64,000 nt of DNA from Rhabdophis nuchalis. Taxonomy: Eukaryota; Chordata; Lepidosauria; Squamata; Natricidae. The notes beneath the pieces were generated by a model that did no database searches, was not told where the DNA came from, and saw only the letters and a list, made by a program, of their open reading frames with translations. Made by a program: the position numbers and the translations under genes. The DNA lies in assembly GCA_039707465.1 (NCBI GenBank), contig CM077651.1, forward strand, positions 18,917,519-18,981,518, in the 5' to 3' direction. Of the stretch, positions 1 through 10,225 are shown piece by piece; the stretch's first letter is position 1, and each line of letters opens with the position of its first letter.

Positions 1-60
1 GGTAAGTATTGCCACTGCTGTGCAAGAGTTTCTGATCCTATAGTATGATTTGAAATGTAA

Positions 61-437
61 GGTAAAGGTAAAGGTTCCGGGTGCACATATGTGCTAGTCA
101 TTCCTGACTTTAGGGGGCAGTGCTCATCTCTGTTTCAAAACCAAAGAGCCAGCTCTGTCCAAAGATGTCCTCCGTGGTCATGTGGCCAGCATGACAAAAT
201 GTCAAAGGCACACGGAACAGAGTTACCTTCCCACCAAAGGTGGTTCCTATTTTTCTACTTGCATTTTTTACATGTTTCAAACTGTTAGGTTGGCAGAATC
301 TGGGACAAGTAACGGGAGCTCACTCCATTACACGGCGCTAGGGATTCAAACTGCCAAACTGCCAACCTTTCTGATTGACATGCTCAGTGTTTTAGCCACT
401 GAGCCACCACGGCCCTGTCATCTTACTACTATATTTT
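61..437 (-). mobile_element. Sauria-type tRNA-derived SINE, near full length
   Basis: Read on the minus strand, this begins with a tRNA-like head (GTGGCTCAGTGGCTAAAAC, then a degenerate B box near 345-360) and runs through the family body with 'aaatgcaagtagaaaaatag' and 'accacctttggtgggaaggt'. It ends in the RTE/BovB-like tail rich in GGTAAA/TTTACC (61-80). I recognise the order as Sauria SINE, a family whose tail resembles BovB LINEs and which is mobilised by them. It is non-coding; short ORFs across it are incidental. Small substitutions relative to other copies suggest moderate age. Confidence 0.8.
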
Positions 438-787
438 TTTAGAGAGTGCCATTTATGGTAGAGTAATGTTGGCTTAGAACTAGAGAGACGTAGGAAATGC
501 CCCCAGATGTCTTTTTCAGAGCAGGCCAAAAGCTGGTGGTCAGTGGAGCATTGCTCTTTTATTGTGTTTTTCTTTTAAGGCAAAATATGTTATGTATGAG
601 TTGTTTTTTTCTAAACTAAAACCTCATGTCAGAGTTTTCCACAGCAATTACATCCAGAAAGCACACACAGGTAACTGATTCAGCAGAATTCATTAACTTC
701 TCTTTATATATAATATAACACATGAAGTAAATATACAATACCAAAAGCAGGTTTTTCCAATGTAGTAGAGAGGACATTGTAAGTAGG
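438..787. other. no recognisable feature
   Basis: AT-rich unique-looking sequence between the SINE and the TTAA element. I see no coding signal, RNA gene or repeat that I can name. Confidence 0.5.
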
Positions 788-1051
788 TTAAGGTGACCGG
801 ATTTTCAAAATCCCAAAGCGGGACACCGTTGATGGGGGGGAGCATGTGTGCGCATGCATGCGCGCTCCAGCACATCACACACCTGTGCAGAGGGCACACC
901 GGGGCAGGGGCGTGCTCCCAACAACTGCCGCGGGGCCACTTTAAAGGCAGTTGCGGCGGACCGATCCAGCAGCTCTCAGTGCATGAGGGACGGCCTTCGG
1001 GGCGGCTGCTGGGTCTGGCGGCGGTGCAGGAGGTGCCGGCCGAGCAGCCCG

Positions 1052-1156
1052 ATGGCTCCGAATGCGGAAGGTGACAGTGACACGCTGGGACGCAGGGCCC
1101 GCAAGTGCGTCTGGGCCCTGCTCCTGGGGCTGCCTGGTGCAGGGAAGGGCACTCAG
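1052..1156 (+). pseudogene. AK2: captured adenylate kinase 2 first-exon-like fragment
   Basis: Seen: an ATG at 1052 opens 35 codons starting MAP and ending LLGLPGAGKGTQ. Known: the Walker A loop GxPGxGKGTQ is diagnostic of adenylate kinases, and the AK2 type reads LLGPPGAGKGTQ about 20 residues after an initial MAP. AK2 catalyses ATP + AMP to 2 ADP in the mitochondrial intermembrane space. Homology stops at ...CAG, directly followed by atgagcg, which looks like a splice donor (gtgagc) with G changed to A. The opposite palindrome arm repeats the start region (MAPSAEG, minus strand near 1180-1200). Reading continues without AK2 similarity, so this is a relic inside a transposon, not a functional gene. 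A chance resemblance is possible but unlikely over the P-loop. Confidence 0.55.
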
Positions 1157-1462
1157 ATGAGCGGGCCAGGCTCTCGCCTTCTGCACTCGGAGCCATTGCA
1201 CTGCTCGCCTGGCACCTCCTGCGCCACTGCCAGACCCAGCAGCTGTGCGCCTGACCATTGGGCCGAAGGCCGTCCCTCATGCACTGAGAGCCGCCGCCGC
1301 TGCCTTTAAAGAGTGCTCCGCGGGAGTGGGTGGGAGCATGCCCCAACGTCCTCTGCAGGCGCGTGACATGCCGGAGCGCATGCACCCCTCCTCCGAGGCC
1401 CTCTCCGCCTGAGCCGGCACTCAGAGCGCCCGAAGCGGGACATTTTGAAGAAAAGGGGCCTA

Positions 1463-1915
1463 ATTACTTGCGGGACCGCCTCCTGCCACATACCTCCCAC
1501 CGACCAATTCACTCCCACAGAGAGGGCCTTCTCAGGGCCCGACTGCTGGTCAATGCCGGCTGGCGATGCCCAGGAACAGGGCCTTCTCTGTGGCGGGGCC
1601 CGCCCTCTGGAACAACCTCCCCCCCGAACTCCGCACCATCACGGACCTTCCCCTCTTCCGCCGCTCACTTAAGACACTTCTTTTCCAGCAAGCTGGACTG
1701 GCGTAGAACTTGAATTTTAGAACAATAGAGCCTCAGCCAAGTTAGATAGGTTTTTTAATGGGATTTTAGCACAGGTTTTCTATTTAATTTCTTTTTAACG
1801 TTTGTATATTGTTATTTATTGTATATTTTAATGTCCTGTGCACCGCCCAGAGTCTGTCTCGACGGAGAATGGTGCGGTTAACAAATCGAATAAATAAATT
1901 AAATAAATAAATAAA
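1463..1915 (+). mobile_element. L2-clade LINE, 5'-truncated 3' end
   Basis: Encodes, with frameshifts, the C-terminal tail of an L2-type ORF ([32 protein letters not shown]). The 3' UTR follows, with the hallmark 'gcaccgcccagagtc' and an (AAATA)n tail. The repeated 'ctaat' at both edges fits a short target duplication inside the TTAA element; the related copy at 55480 shows the uninterrupted 'gactaattc'. Confidence 0.8.
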
Positions 1916-1969
1916 TCTAATGGAGAAGCGGGTCTGTCCCGCCAGAAGCGGGACGGATGGTCACCTTAA

Positions 1970-2261
1970 AGTAGGTACAAACACAGGCAGAGGACAGGAA
2001 TTTCAGTTTCAGTTTCAGTTCAGAGCAGCAGACTAGTTTAGAGCTCAGAACAGACTCAGAGTTGCAGAGCTAAGCCACACCCAGGCCCCTTGCTGTCTGA
2101 ATCAGCAGAGAGCCCACATTGGCTGACCTTGTTGCCATGTCTATTCCAGTCTGAACTCTAATGCACTGACACCTCAGTATTCAGATTAAATTGCTGTGTT
2201 GGCACTTTGCGATAAATAAGTGGGTTTTGGGTTGCAGTTTGGGCACTTGGTCTCTAAAAGC
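1970..2261. other. no recognisable feature
   Basis: Contains short direct repeats of 'tttcag' near 2000-2020. No named element and no coding signal. Confidence 0.4.
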
Positions 2262-2325
2262 CATCACTGGTATAAGGAATCCTCCAAGGTCTCTTCCAAC
2301 TCTGTTATTCTGTTCCGTGTTAACA
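2262..2325 (+). mobile_element. CR1-like LINE 3' tip
   Basis: The string 'aggtctcttccaactctg' followed by 'ttattctgtt' is the typical CR1 3' end (aggtcccttccaactctnttcttct). Only the last few dozen bases are recognisable. Confidence 0.5.
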
Positions 2326-2545
2326 TATTTGGCACTCGCAGATAATTGAATTTCCTGGTTTCCACAATCCAAGAGGGGGAGGGGGTTATAAGTACATATA
2401 GTTCAGTTCTAAAGGATAACTTTCACCTGAAAAAAACACATACTTTTTTTTTGCAGTGTTTGCATGCGAAACCTTGAAAAAATACAGTGCTACTATTTTT
2501 AGTTTAGGAGAAACTGTGAGATCAGCCTAGGCAATAGACGGCTAT

Positions 2546-3300
2546 ATGGACCAATACGCCAGTTGATACGCCTGATACGCCTGTTGCACCCCTTACTGGA
2601 CCAGGGGGCCCTTTGCACAGTCACTCAAGCGCTTGTGACATCCCGGCTGGATTACTGTAACGCTCTCTACATGGGGCTCCCCTTGAGGTGCACTCGAAGG
2701 CTACAGTTAGTGCAGAATGCGGCCGCGCGGGTGGTTATGGGTGCCTCAAGGCAAGCCCACGTCTCCTGCACCTCTCCTGCACGAGCTGCACTGGCTGCCT
2801 GTGGCCTTTCAAGTGCGTTTCAAGGTGTTGACCACCATCTTTAAATCGCTCCATGGCTCGGAGCCTATCTATATACGAGACCGCCTCCTGCCCCATACAT
2901 CCCTTCGTCCGGTCCGCTCCCACAGAGTGGGTCTTCTCCAGGTGCCGTTGGCAACATCCAGGGGAAGGGCCTTCTCTGTGGCAGGCCCGGCCCTCTGGAA
3001 CGATCTACCCCCCGACCTTCGCACTACCTTGGACCTCCGCCTCTTCCGCCAATGTCTTAAGACGCATTTATTCCAAGAAGCCGGCCTAGGATAGCCCCCC
3101 GTTTCTGACTTTTATACATAAATTATAATTTGGTAGGGTTTTTAATATGGGTTTTAGCAGGGGTAAATAATTTAATATATTTTAATGATGTTATATTGTA
3201 TTTATTGTGGTTTTAAATAATGCCTGTGTGCCGCCCTGGGTCCTAACAAGGAGAAGGGCGGGGTATAAATTCGAATAAAACAAAAAAATAAAACAAAAAC
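2546..3300 (+). mobile_element. L2-clade LINE 3' part with RT C-terminus
   Basis: Translations in two frames give [19 protein letters not shown], the LHWLPV block and [14 protein letters not shown], the conserved C-terminal region of L2 ORFs, interrupted by a frameshift near 2760. The 3' UTR has 'gccgccctgggtcctaacaa', 'gagaagggcggggtataaat' and an A-rich tail. It belongs to the tail-A subfamily together with copies at 5713 and 30795. Confidence 0.85.
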
Positions 3301-3430
3301 AAAGATTTGATTTCCCATTAAACAACCTGTGACCACACTTGGACAAAAAAAGCAGTGGGAGAAGAAGTGACTTCAGACTTCCTACCAGCTTCCCCAGTGA
3401 AATTCCCTGTGGAAAGCTGGCAAGGAGCAT
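3301..3430. repeat. left arm of a diverged inverted repeat pair
   Basis: The reverse complement matches 4476-4590 through 'ggtcacaggttgttta', 'tttttgtcca' and 'cactggggaagc'. Both arms abut (GGAA)n/(TTCC)n tracts, suggesting a dispersed repeat that carries its own tetranucleotide. Confidence 0.65.
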
Positions 3431-3505
3431 CTTCCTTCCTTCCTTCCTTCCTTCCTTCCTTCCTTCCTTCCTTCCTTCCTTCCTTCCTTCCTTCCTTCCT
3501 TCCCT
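3431..3505. repeat. (TTCC)n microsatellite
   Basis: About 18 nearly perfect copies of TTCC. Translated open frames here (poly-EGRK or PSFL) are artefacts. Confidence 0.95.
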
Positions 3506-4200
3506 TTATAGCAGGCACATAAATGGCTTCTGCTAGGTGGGGGAGGGAGCAAGGGATTGCAAGATTAACTGGGAAATTGTCGCTGATTGTTGAAAACAAG
3601 GATCCCATGGCCCCAGCTTCAGAACAGGAATGCAGCAATCAGTAGCACTGAGTAACCTCAAGTTTCCCAAATGTCAGTACCTTGAGAGACATGGATCTCC
3701 AATTTGGGACCCATTCTGAAAGTTAACTGGACATTTCTGTAATTTGAGATTGCAAAAGTATCTCTTATGATACACGCTTTCCCCCAGTTTTAGTATTACA
3801 TAATGTAGATATAGCAGTTTTTTAATTCCTTCTCCCCCATAAAAAAACTTCCTGCTGATTTTTTTTTTTTTTTGAGAATCCCCATTTCCTCCTCCTCTAT
3901 AAAAACTGTAACAACAAAAACACCAGGTATTGGATAAAAACAGATTATCTCCAAGTATTGTTAGAACACAACAGAATTAAAGTGTGGCAGAAAGAAATAA
4001 TAATAATTTAAGTTTTTTCCCTCCCAACTCTCTTCACAGCTTGATAAGCTTATGGTAATTGTTTGTTTGCCTCCTTGTTTCATCTTGTTGATACATGAAG
4101 CCACAGCACAATTACTAAAGTATTAAGTAATGCTGACTGTCTTGTAGAAGGAGTCTATTTCTGATATCAGTGATTCTCCTTGAAGAAGTTAGAGGAATAC
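3506..4200. other. no recognisable feature
   Basis: AT-rich sequence with short T runs. No coding or mobile element signature that I can name. Confidence 0.4.
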
Positions 4201-4204
4201 TGAC

Positions 4205-4280
4205 ATAATATTTTATTTTATATAATATTTTATTTTTATATACCGCGTCCTCTCCCCAAGGGGACTCGGAGCGGTGACAT
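4205..4280 (-). mobile_element. very short L2 LINE 3' tip
   Basis: Minus strand reads 'caccgctccgagtccccttg' then 'gggagaggacgcggtatata' and an AT-rich tail, the tail-B L2 3' end. It is truncated to about 75 bp. Confidence 0.65.
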
Positions 4281-4310
4281 GTATGATTTTGTTATTACTT
4301 GGATATTGAG

Positions 4311-4460
4311 AGTGAGGGAGGAAGAGAGTGAGTGAGTGAGTGAGTGAGTGAGTGAGGGAGGGAGTGAGGGAGGGAGTGAGTGAGGAGGAAGGAAGGAAGG
4401 AAGGAAGGAAGGAAGGAAGGAAGGAAGGAAGGAAGGAAGGAAGGAAGGAAGGAAGGAAGA
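4311..4460. repeat. (GAGT)n/(GAGG)n then (GGAA)n microsatellite
   Basis: Compound purine-rich tetranucleotide tract: GTGA units, then GGGA, then about 17 GGAA units. Confidence 0.95.
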
Positions 4461-4475
4461 TTTCTGATTCTTTTT

Positions 4476-4590
4476 TCCAGCTTTATATAGAGAATCTCAC
4501 TGGGGAAGCAGGCAGGAAGTTGAAAGTCATTTCTCCCAGTGCTTTTTTTTGTCCAACTATGGTCACAGGTTGTTTAGTGGAAAATCAAAG
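4476..4590. repeat. right arm of the inverted repeat pair
   Basis: Inverted relative to 3301-3430, with shared blocks as listed there. Like the other arm, it is flanked by GGAA tracts, here on both sides. Confidence 0.65.
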
Positions 4591-4671
4591 GGAAGGAAGG
4601 AAGGAAGGAAGGAAGGAAGGAAGGAAGGAAGGAAGGAAGGAAGGAAGGAAGGAAGGAAGGAAGGAAGGAAA
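4591..4671. repeat. (GGAA)n microsatellite
   Basis: About 20 uninterrupted GGAA copies. Confidence 0.95.
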
Positions 4672-5499
4672 ATGTAAGCAGGGAAAGGCTACTTATGACG
4701 GAGGATCGGAAATGAAAGGCCAGATTACAGTTTCAAAGAGAAACACTGGATATAAGAGGAAGAAAAGGTCCTGGATTTGTACCCAATGGAGATAACAGTC
4801 TCAGCAGTTCATTTACTATCTTGAGTTATCATAATGACACAAATACTGCATAGTAGTTTAAAAAGTCATTTGTTCCTTGTGGGTCCAATCACCCTTGGCC
4901 AATAAAGAATTCTAATTCTAATAATTTTGAATGAAATCATTTTTTCTTTATCCTCCGTTCTCCATCGTTCCCCATCTGTGTTGATTCTAAATCGTGTCCA
5001 GCACTTTCTTTCTCTCCCATTTCCAGGAAATTAAGCTCTCCAGAATTCAATATATATGTTTTACAAATTTTCCTACGACTCTGCTTAAACTCTCTGCTGC
5101 ATGTTTGTTGAGCTCAGCTTGGCTTTATGTTCTACAGTAATATCTCTGAGCTTAAATCAAAATAAACCACTCGAGGAACATGGGACAGCCTGCCAAATCT
5201 ATCCGTCTAGTCCAGCATCTTGTTTTCCAAGTAGTACCCAGTTGAATCCTGTGGGAAATCTACAAGCAAAACATAAATGAAGTAGCACTTTTCTTCTGTC
5301 TGTGCAAAGCACCAGTAGCCTTCAAAAGGACAATGCTTCTTTGTTAAAGCTTTTGTAGCTGATCACCTGTTGGGTTACATAGCCTGTTTCCCCCCCCCCC
5401 CCTTTTCTTCTTTTTTTACCTTGATGATATACAAAATGGTGACTGGCAGCTAACAGTTCTTAGGAGATATTCTGTTATACTAAGTTTTGTCCATTGCCC
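4672..5499. other. mostly unassigned; short retroelement-like tip at 4880-4925
   Basis: 'cttggccaataaagaattct' followed by AATTCTAAT repeats looks like the end of a retroelement with its terminal microsatellite, but I cannot assign the family. A C homopolymer lies at about 5390-5402. The rest is unremarkable AT-rich DNA. Confidence 0.35.
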
Positions 5500-6502
5500 T
5501 GTAGGAAGTTAGCACCCACCCCTGTCCTAGAAAAATGAAATATTTTAGGAAATATTAAAAGGACAGAATATTTTCCCTAAAAGGGAGGCAAAAACTCATC
5601 CCCCACCTTTGTCAATGGGCCATTAAGGCCTGAGCCAGTCTATTCTACACAACAAAGATCTACCTCCTTCAGGCAGAGCCATAATAGGAATCCCAAAGCC
5701 ATTTCACTACATCAGCTATATACGAGACCGCCTTCTGCCCCATACATCCCTTCGTCCGATCCGCTCCCACAGAGAGGGCCTTCTCCGGGTACCGTTGGCC
5801 GGGCAATGCCGGTTGGCGACACCCAGGGGAAGGGCCTTCTCTGTGGCGGGCCCGGCCCTCTGGAACGGCCTACCCCCGAACTTCGCACTACCTCGGACCT
5901 CCGCCTCTTCCGCCAACGTCTAAAGACATACCTATTCCAACAAGCCGGCCTAGCGTAGCCCCCCATTTCTGACTCTATTGATAAATTTTAATTTTTAGGG
6001 TTTTAAAGGGTTTTTAGCACGGGTTTTAATTTAATTTAATATGTTTTTAATAGTATATATTGTTTTGTTATAGTTTTTAATAATGCCTGTGCGCCGCCCT
6101 GAGTCCTAACAAGGAGAAGGGTGGGGTATAAATTCTAAAATAAATAAAAATAAATCATCATCCAACAAAAACTCACCCAAGCTTGGGACTCAAAAAACAG
6201 ACAGCCTACAAAGTTAGCTAAGATCCTTACCCCCTGTGAGTCTGACCACCAATAAGAATACATTTCTTACACAGGAAGAGGAATGTCCAAGGCGGGACCC
6301 AAATGAGGTATAAAACTCAGGCTCTCTCAGCGTCTCTTCCCTTTGTCTTCAAGATCTTCAAGGCATGTGATCCCTTTTTCCCCTAGGATCTCAAGCCATG
6401 TGGTCCTGTCCACCATTAAAACCATCTTTCCAAGCAGCCACCATGTTTCCAGTGTCTTTCTCCCCACTTGGAACTCAACCCAGAAGGACATTTCTTCCAA
6501 CA
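5500..6502 (+). mobile_element. solo LTR (family A), interrupted by an L2
   Basis: Starts TGTAGGAAGTTAGCA and ends TTCTTCCAACA, the TG...CA termini of retroviral or Gypsy-type LTRs. A TATA-like 'gaggtataaaactc' lies near 6305. Two other copies (15935-16430 minus, 38126-38769 plus) define the ends. The flanking 4-mers gccc/accc match 3 of 4. No internal gag, pol or env is present, so it is a solo LTR formed by LTR-LTR recombination. ERV versus Gypsy class cannot be decided from the LTR alone. Confidence 0.75.
5713..6157 (+). mobile_element. L2 LINE 3' end inserted in the solo LTR
   Basis: Begins at the 'atacgagaccgcc' block ([23 protein letters not shown]), continues through [14 protein letters not shown] coding, then 'cgccctgagtcctaacaagg' and an (AAATAA) tail. 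The LTR copy at 38126 has an uninterrupted 'tacatcatcaccca' here, so the insertion boundaries are clear, with 'catca' duplicated. Confidence 0.85.
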
Positions 6503-6954
6503 ACCCCAAATTTCCCTTATAAGTCAGCCCAGATAGCGTGCCATTCTGCTGCTTACAGAAGGTTGGGGGCATTTTAGTTTTGCTCTAAATATCAAGTACT
6601 GCATTAATACTGTAATTACTTATCAGAGCTGCCTGTGGATATTTGGAAAGGTGACATCAGGCTGGCTGACAAAGGATTTTCTTTTAAAAATGCTGGAGGG
6701 CTTTATATAAGAGAATTTCCATTCAAAACCTCAATCCTGCTGCATGCTAATCGCATAGCAATGTCCCAGCTTTGAATACACTGGGCATAGAAATTGTGAA
6801 GGCTCCATTTGCTTTTCACAAGTTACACAAACAGAGCACAGTCACCAAATGCATCACACGGGCTTGAATTCCCTGCAGAGTTTTCAGCACATTACTATAG
6901 GTGCTAATGGGCTGGAAAGAGTTTTTCGGTCCATTAGCAATTTAGTCATATCTT
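6503..6954. other. no recognisable feature
   Basis: Sequence of average composition. No coding or repeat call possible. Confidence 0.4.
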
Positions 6955-7080
6955 TAGCACCGCAGAATTGGAAGGGACCTCCATGATTACCAGACTATCA
7001 CATTGCCCTGAGACAGGATTTGTAGATTTAAGCATCCCCAAGCAGAGATCTACTTATCACTTTCTTAAGGATCTGAAATG
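6955..7080 (-). mobile_element. old CR1 LINE 3' end
   Basis: 'cagaattggaagggacctcc' followed by diverged sequence reading 'ccccaagcagagatctactt' matches the antisense CR1 3' end seen more clearly at 43318 and 58355. Confidence 0.5.
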
Positions 7081-7757
7081 CAGGAAGCGGCAAAGCTTCC
7101 CTCTCCCCCTATTATTCTACAGGAATGCATAGTGAAGCTATTTCATTAGAACAAAGCCAACTCACTTAATGTGAACCTCAAAGCAAATACCACCTATCAG
7201 CCTCGTATTATAGCCTCCCAGGCACTCTGCAGGCATCCTGATTTGACTATTTCCCTTAGGTGGCTAAAATAAAGGCACAGTTTTCAGGGATCTAAGCAAT
7301 CTTTTGTGAATGCCACTTGCTCTGCTTTTAGCTGCATGGAACATAATATTGTAAAAGTCAGGTGATCAAGAATGTGACTCCATATGTCATAACTACACAG
7401 CTTGAAGATTTTGAATGTGGTTCACAGACTCAAAAGTTATCCTGATTCTACGGTGAATTCTAACACACATACACACAATAGGTATGAATAACAATTGGGT
7501 GACTTTGGGCCAGTCATTCCCCCTCTGCTCAGCTAACCTCACAGGGATGTTGTCTGAAAAACAGGAGGAAGAAGGAATATTAGGCAAGTTCATCATTTTG
7601 CTTATAAAAATAAAAAAGGTAGGATTGAAACATAAGCCTAAAGTAAACCAAATTTAGCCTTTCCACCTTTACCATTAACTGCTGCTCTGGCCCAGATAGG
7701 ATGTTGTCCCTGGCAACTATGATTCAGTTCATTGGAATGTTTTATTAGTCATATATC
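7081..7757. other. no recognisable feature
   Basis: No coding, RNA or repeat signature that I can name. A short (CTCTAC)n run follows at 7758-7797. Confidence 0.4.
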
Positions 7758-7799
7758 TCTACCTCTACCTCTACCTCTACCTCTATCTCTCTATCACTA

Positions 7800-8055
7800 C
7801 TGTGTTTCCCCCAAAATAAGACAGGGGTCTTATTTTCTTTTCACACCCCGAAATAACCGCTTGGCCTTATTTTCATGGAGGTCTTATTATTGTTGAGGTG
7901 CAGGAGGCGGTGAGTGTGGTCACCTCATGGCTGCTGCTGTATTGCAATATTTTCAGGGAGGGCTTATTTTCAGGGGAGGACTTATATTAGCGCATGCACT
8001 CAAAAGCCCAATTGGGCTTATTATCCGGGGAGGTCTTATTTTCAGGGAAACAGGG
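7800..8055 (+). mobile_element. mariner-type MITE with TA target duplication
   Basis: Terminal inverted repeats CTGTGTTTCCC / GGGAAACAGGG, each bordered by TA (7798-7799 and 8056-8057). The interior repeats 'aaaataagac' and 'cttattttcaggg', and contains 'tgaggtgcaggaggcggtga'. A second copy lies at 18048-18289. It is non-coding and depends on a transposase in trans; TA duplication is typical of Tc1/mariner. Confidence 0.7.
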
Positions 8056-8070
8056 TATCTCTATCTCTCT

Positions 8071-8281
8071 CTGGTGGGATTCAAATTTTTTTATTACCAG
8101 TTCTATGGGCATGGCTTGGTGGGCATGGCAGGGGAAGGATACTGTAAAATCTCCATTTCCTTCCAATCAGCTGGAGGCAGAGAATACATAGCCAATCAGA
8201 GGTGATATTTACCAGATCTGCAAACTACTCAAAATTTCTGCTACTGGTTCCCCAGAACTGGTCAGAACCTGCTGAATGCCA

Positions 8282-8284
<3 letters not shown>
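8071..8284 (+). mobile_element. hAT-type MITE (GGTGG...CCACC family)
   Basis: Begins CTGGTGGGATTC, with 'attaccagttctatgggcat', and ends 'ctgctgaatgccacca'. The same termini occur at 27663, 41521, 52832, 55813, 60632 and 61327, two of which have perfect 8-bp duplications. Here the insertion sits in a CT-rich tract, so the duplication is masked. Confidence 0.7.
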
Positions 8285-8352
<68 letters not shown>

Positions 8353-8400
8353 CCTCCCTCCCTCCCTCCCTCCCTCCCTCCCTCTCTCCCTCCCCCCCAC
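8285..8400. repeat. (CT)n then (CCCT)n microsatellite
   Basis: About 60 bp of perfect CT followed by TCCC units. Open frames here (SLSLSL, REREREG) are artefacts. Confidence 0.95.
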
Positions 8401-8990
8401 GCACACATGACAGCAACAGACTTTGGATGTACAGAATTTGCTTTCTGTTTCTTCCTTTTCATTTTCTTTCTCCATCCTGTCATTCAGTCTAGAAAAACTG
8501 AGTTAGAGCCAAAGAAATATCTGTTTGCCTGCCAAATCTGAATTACTGTTTCTCTTCTGGCAGAAGGTGATCTTTTTTATATAAATCATCATCAACAACA
8601 ATAACAACTACCTTCTTTTCAGATGGTGCATTAGGGAAGAAGGGGGAAGAAATAATCAGACAGAATTCCTGTAAATAATGCCGTTTCCATTAACCACTAA
8701 AATGGAAAATAAAACACCTCCTTTACAAGTCCCAGCCTAATAGATCAAATAATTCAGAGGTGGGTTGTTGTTTTTTAAATTTACTTGTTCGTCATTTCTC
8801 GGAATTAGAATTTTAAAGAGTGATAATGTTTAATTTGAAAAGATGTGAGTAGATCTGGCATAGGTTATGGTACAAAAAGTCTGATTCGTTCCTTCAGTTG
8901 AGATATATTTTGCATGATAAGCATCATTTAGTTTCCTGGGCAATATTTTCCTGAAGGTGTCCTACTGGTGAAAAAAAATCTTTTTATATT
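8401..8990. other. no recognisable feature
   Basis: AT-rich sequence without a nameable element. Confidence 0.4.
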
Positions 8991-8999
8991 TTCTTTTAT

Positions 9000-9720
9000 T
9001 TTGTTTGGTTTGGTTTCACTTTATTTATTTATGTATTTTCTTATTTGCTTACTTATTTACTTACTTACTTATTTATTTACTTACTTATTTAGTTAGTTTG
9101 TCAAGCATGTACGAGGTAGCAGATATAAGTATAAACATGGACATGAACAGAGAAAATGGGTACGAATAAATGGAGATAGTAGGACAGGGACGGTAGGCAC
9201 ACTGGTGCACTTATGCATGCCCCCTTTATGGACTTCTTAGGAATGGAGTGAGGTCCACTGTAGACAGTTTAAGGTTAAAGTTATGGGGGTTTGAGGTTGT
9301 AACAAGAGAGTCAGGTAGTGCATTCCAGGCATTGAGCACTCTGTTGCTGAAGTCATATTTTCTGCAATCAAGTTTGGAGCGGTTTACCTTGATTTTGTAT
9401 CTATTGTTTGCCTGTGTATTATTGTGGTTGAAGCTGAAGTAGTCATTGACAGGTAGGACATTGTAGCAGACAATTATGTGTACTATGCTTAGCTCAGATC
9501 TTAATTGACATAGTTCTAGGTTGTCCAAGCCCAAAATTTCGAGCCTGTTGGCATAAGGGATTCTATTGTGAGCAGGGGAGTGGAGTACTCTTCTTGTGAA
9601 ATACCTCTGGACTCGCTTGATTGTATTAATGTCCGACATACAGTGTGAATTCCAGGCAGAGAAGCTGTATTCAAGAATTGGTCTGGAAAAGGTTTTGTAT
9701 GCCCTAGTTTGCAGTATAAT
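9000..9720 (-). mobile_element. non-LTR retrotransposon RT C-terminal remnant (jockey/CR1 superfamily)
   Basis: The minus strand encodes 137 open codons (9226-9639) with DINTIKRVQRYFTRR, RIPYANRLEILGL, LELCQLRSELSIVH and FSNRVLNAWNALPDSLV. These match the post-RT C-terminal domain of CR1/jockey-group LINEs (xxVQRRFTRR, YxxRLxxLGL, LExRRLRSDL, NxWNxLP). A 3' UTR of about 150 bp and a (TAAA/TAAG)n tail (9015-9095) follow. The sequence is distinct from the L2 and CR1 copies elsewhere in the window. The missing upstream domains indicate 5' truncation. Confidence 0.7.
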
Positions 9721-10110
9721 ATTACTGCTTTACTGTTATAAGATCATTGTGTGGTTGGTTGACTCGTAGTTCGTTTCCTTTGAACTACTGGATGTTTCAT
9801 TGCTCCCTATTTTGTACAATTATGGCTGAGTTTGTATTAAAACGTTAGAACTGATGAGTTGGATGCAATTTTCTACCAAATCATGTCTGCAAGATGTTCC
9901 ACCTTGTGGAGACATAACAGTAGGCTCACCTTTCTTTGATGAAAGTTACCTACAATGAGAAGCACTTCTTCTGTTACTTCCTTTAGCCAGAGAATAACTT
10001 TTGTCTGAAATTGATTTTACAGAAGTGAAGCCCTCCTACTGAAGCAAAATACCTTTCAGAATAATAAACTGATATAAGAGTGATAAATATGATGCATTTT
10101 GAAAAGTAGA
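9721..10110. other. no recognisable feature
   Basis: No coding or repeat signature that I can name. Confidence 0.4.
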
Positions 10111-10116
10111 AGCAAT

Positions 10117-10123
10117 ATATCTA

Positions 10124-10222
<99 letters not shown>
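10117..10222. repeat. (TCTA)n microsatellite
   Basis: About 25 copies of TCTA (GATA on the other strand), directly next to the SINE cluster. Confidence 0.95.
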
Positions 10223-10225
10223 AGT

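Larger units (their letters stand above)
792..1965. mobile_element. palindromic TTAA-flanked DNA transposon with captured GC-rich cargo
   Basis: The termini are GGTGACC...GGTCACC, each abutting TTAA (788-791 and 1966-1969), the target site used by piggyBac and Kolobok transposases. 'agcgggac' motifs lie just inside both ends. The interior is a long imperfect inverted repeat: about 925-1075 is the reverse complement of about 1178-1315, sharing 'ctctcagtgcatgagggacg' and 'ctgctgggtctggc'. The approximately 100-bp loop and arm tips resemble adenylate kinase 2 exon 1 (separate entry). No transposase is present, so the element is non-autonomous. An L2 LINE end has inserted at 1463-1915. Confidence 0.7.

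Noticed and set aside
848..1309. 153-codon frame as a whole gene
   Set aside because: Only the AK2-like 35 codons have a recognisable origin. The rest reads through palindrome arms of a transposon, and the frame lacks further AK domains.
840..1430. CpG-island promoter of a host gene
   Set aside because: The GC-rich block lies wholly within the TTAA element and its nested L2, so it is transposon cargo rather than a promoter in place.
3318..3638. 106-codon frame with EGRK repeats, and the similar 147-codon frame at 4352
   Set aside because: (GGAA)n translation joined to non-coding flanks.
8202..8492. SLSL/RERE frames over the CT tract
   Set aside because: Microsatellite artefact, as at 23849-24241 and 17744-18204.
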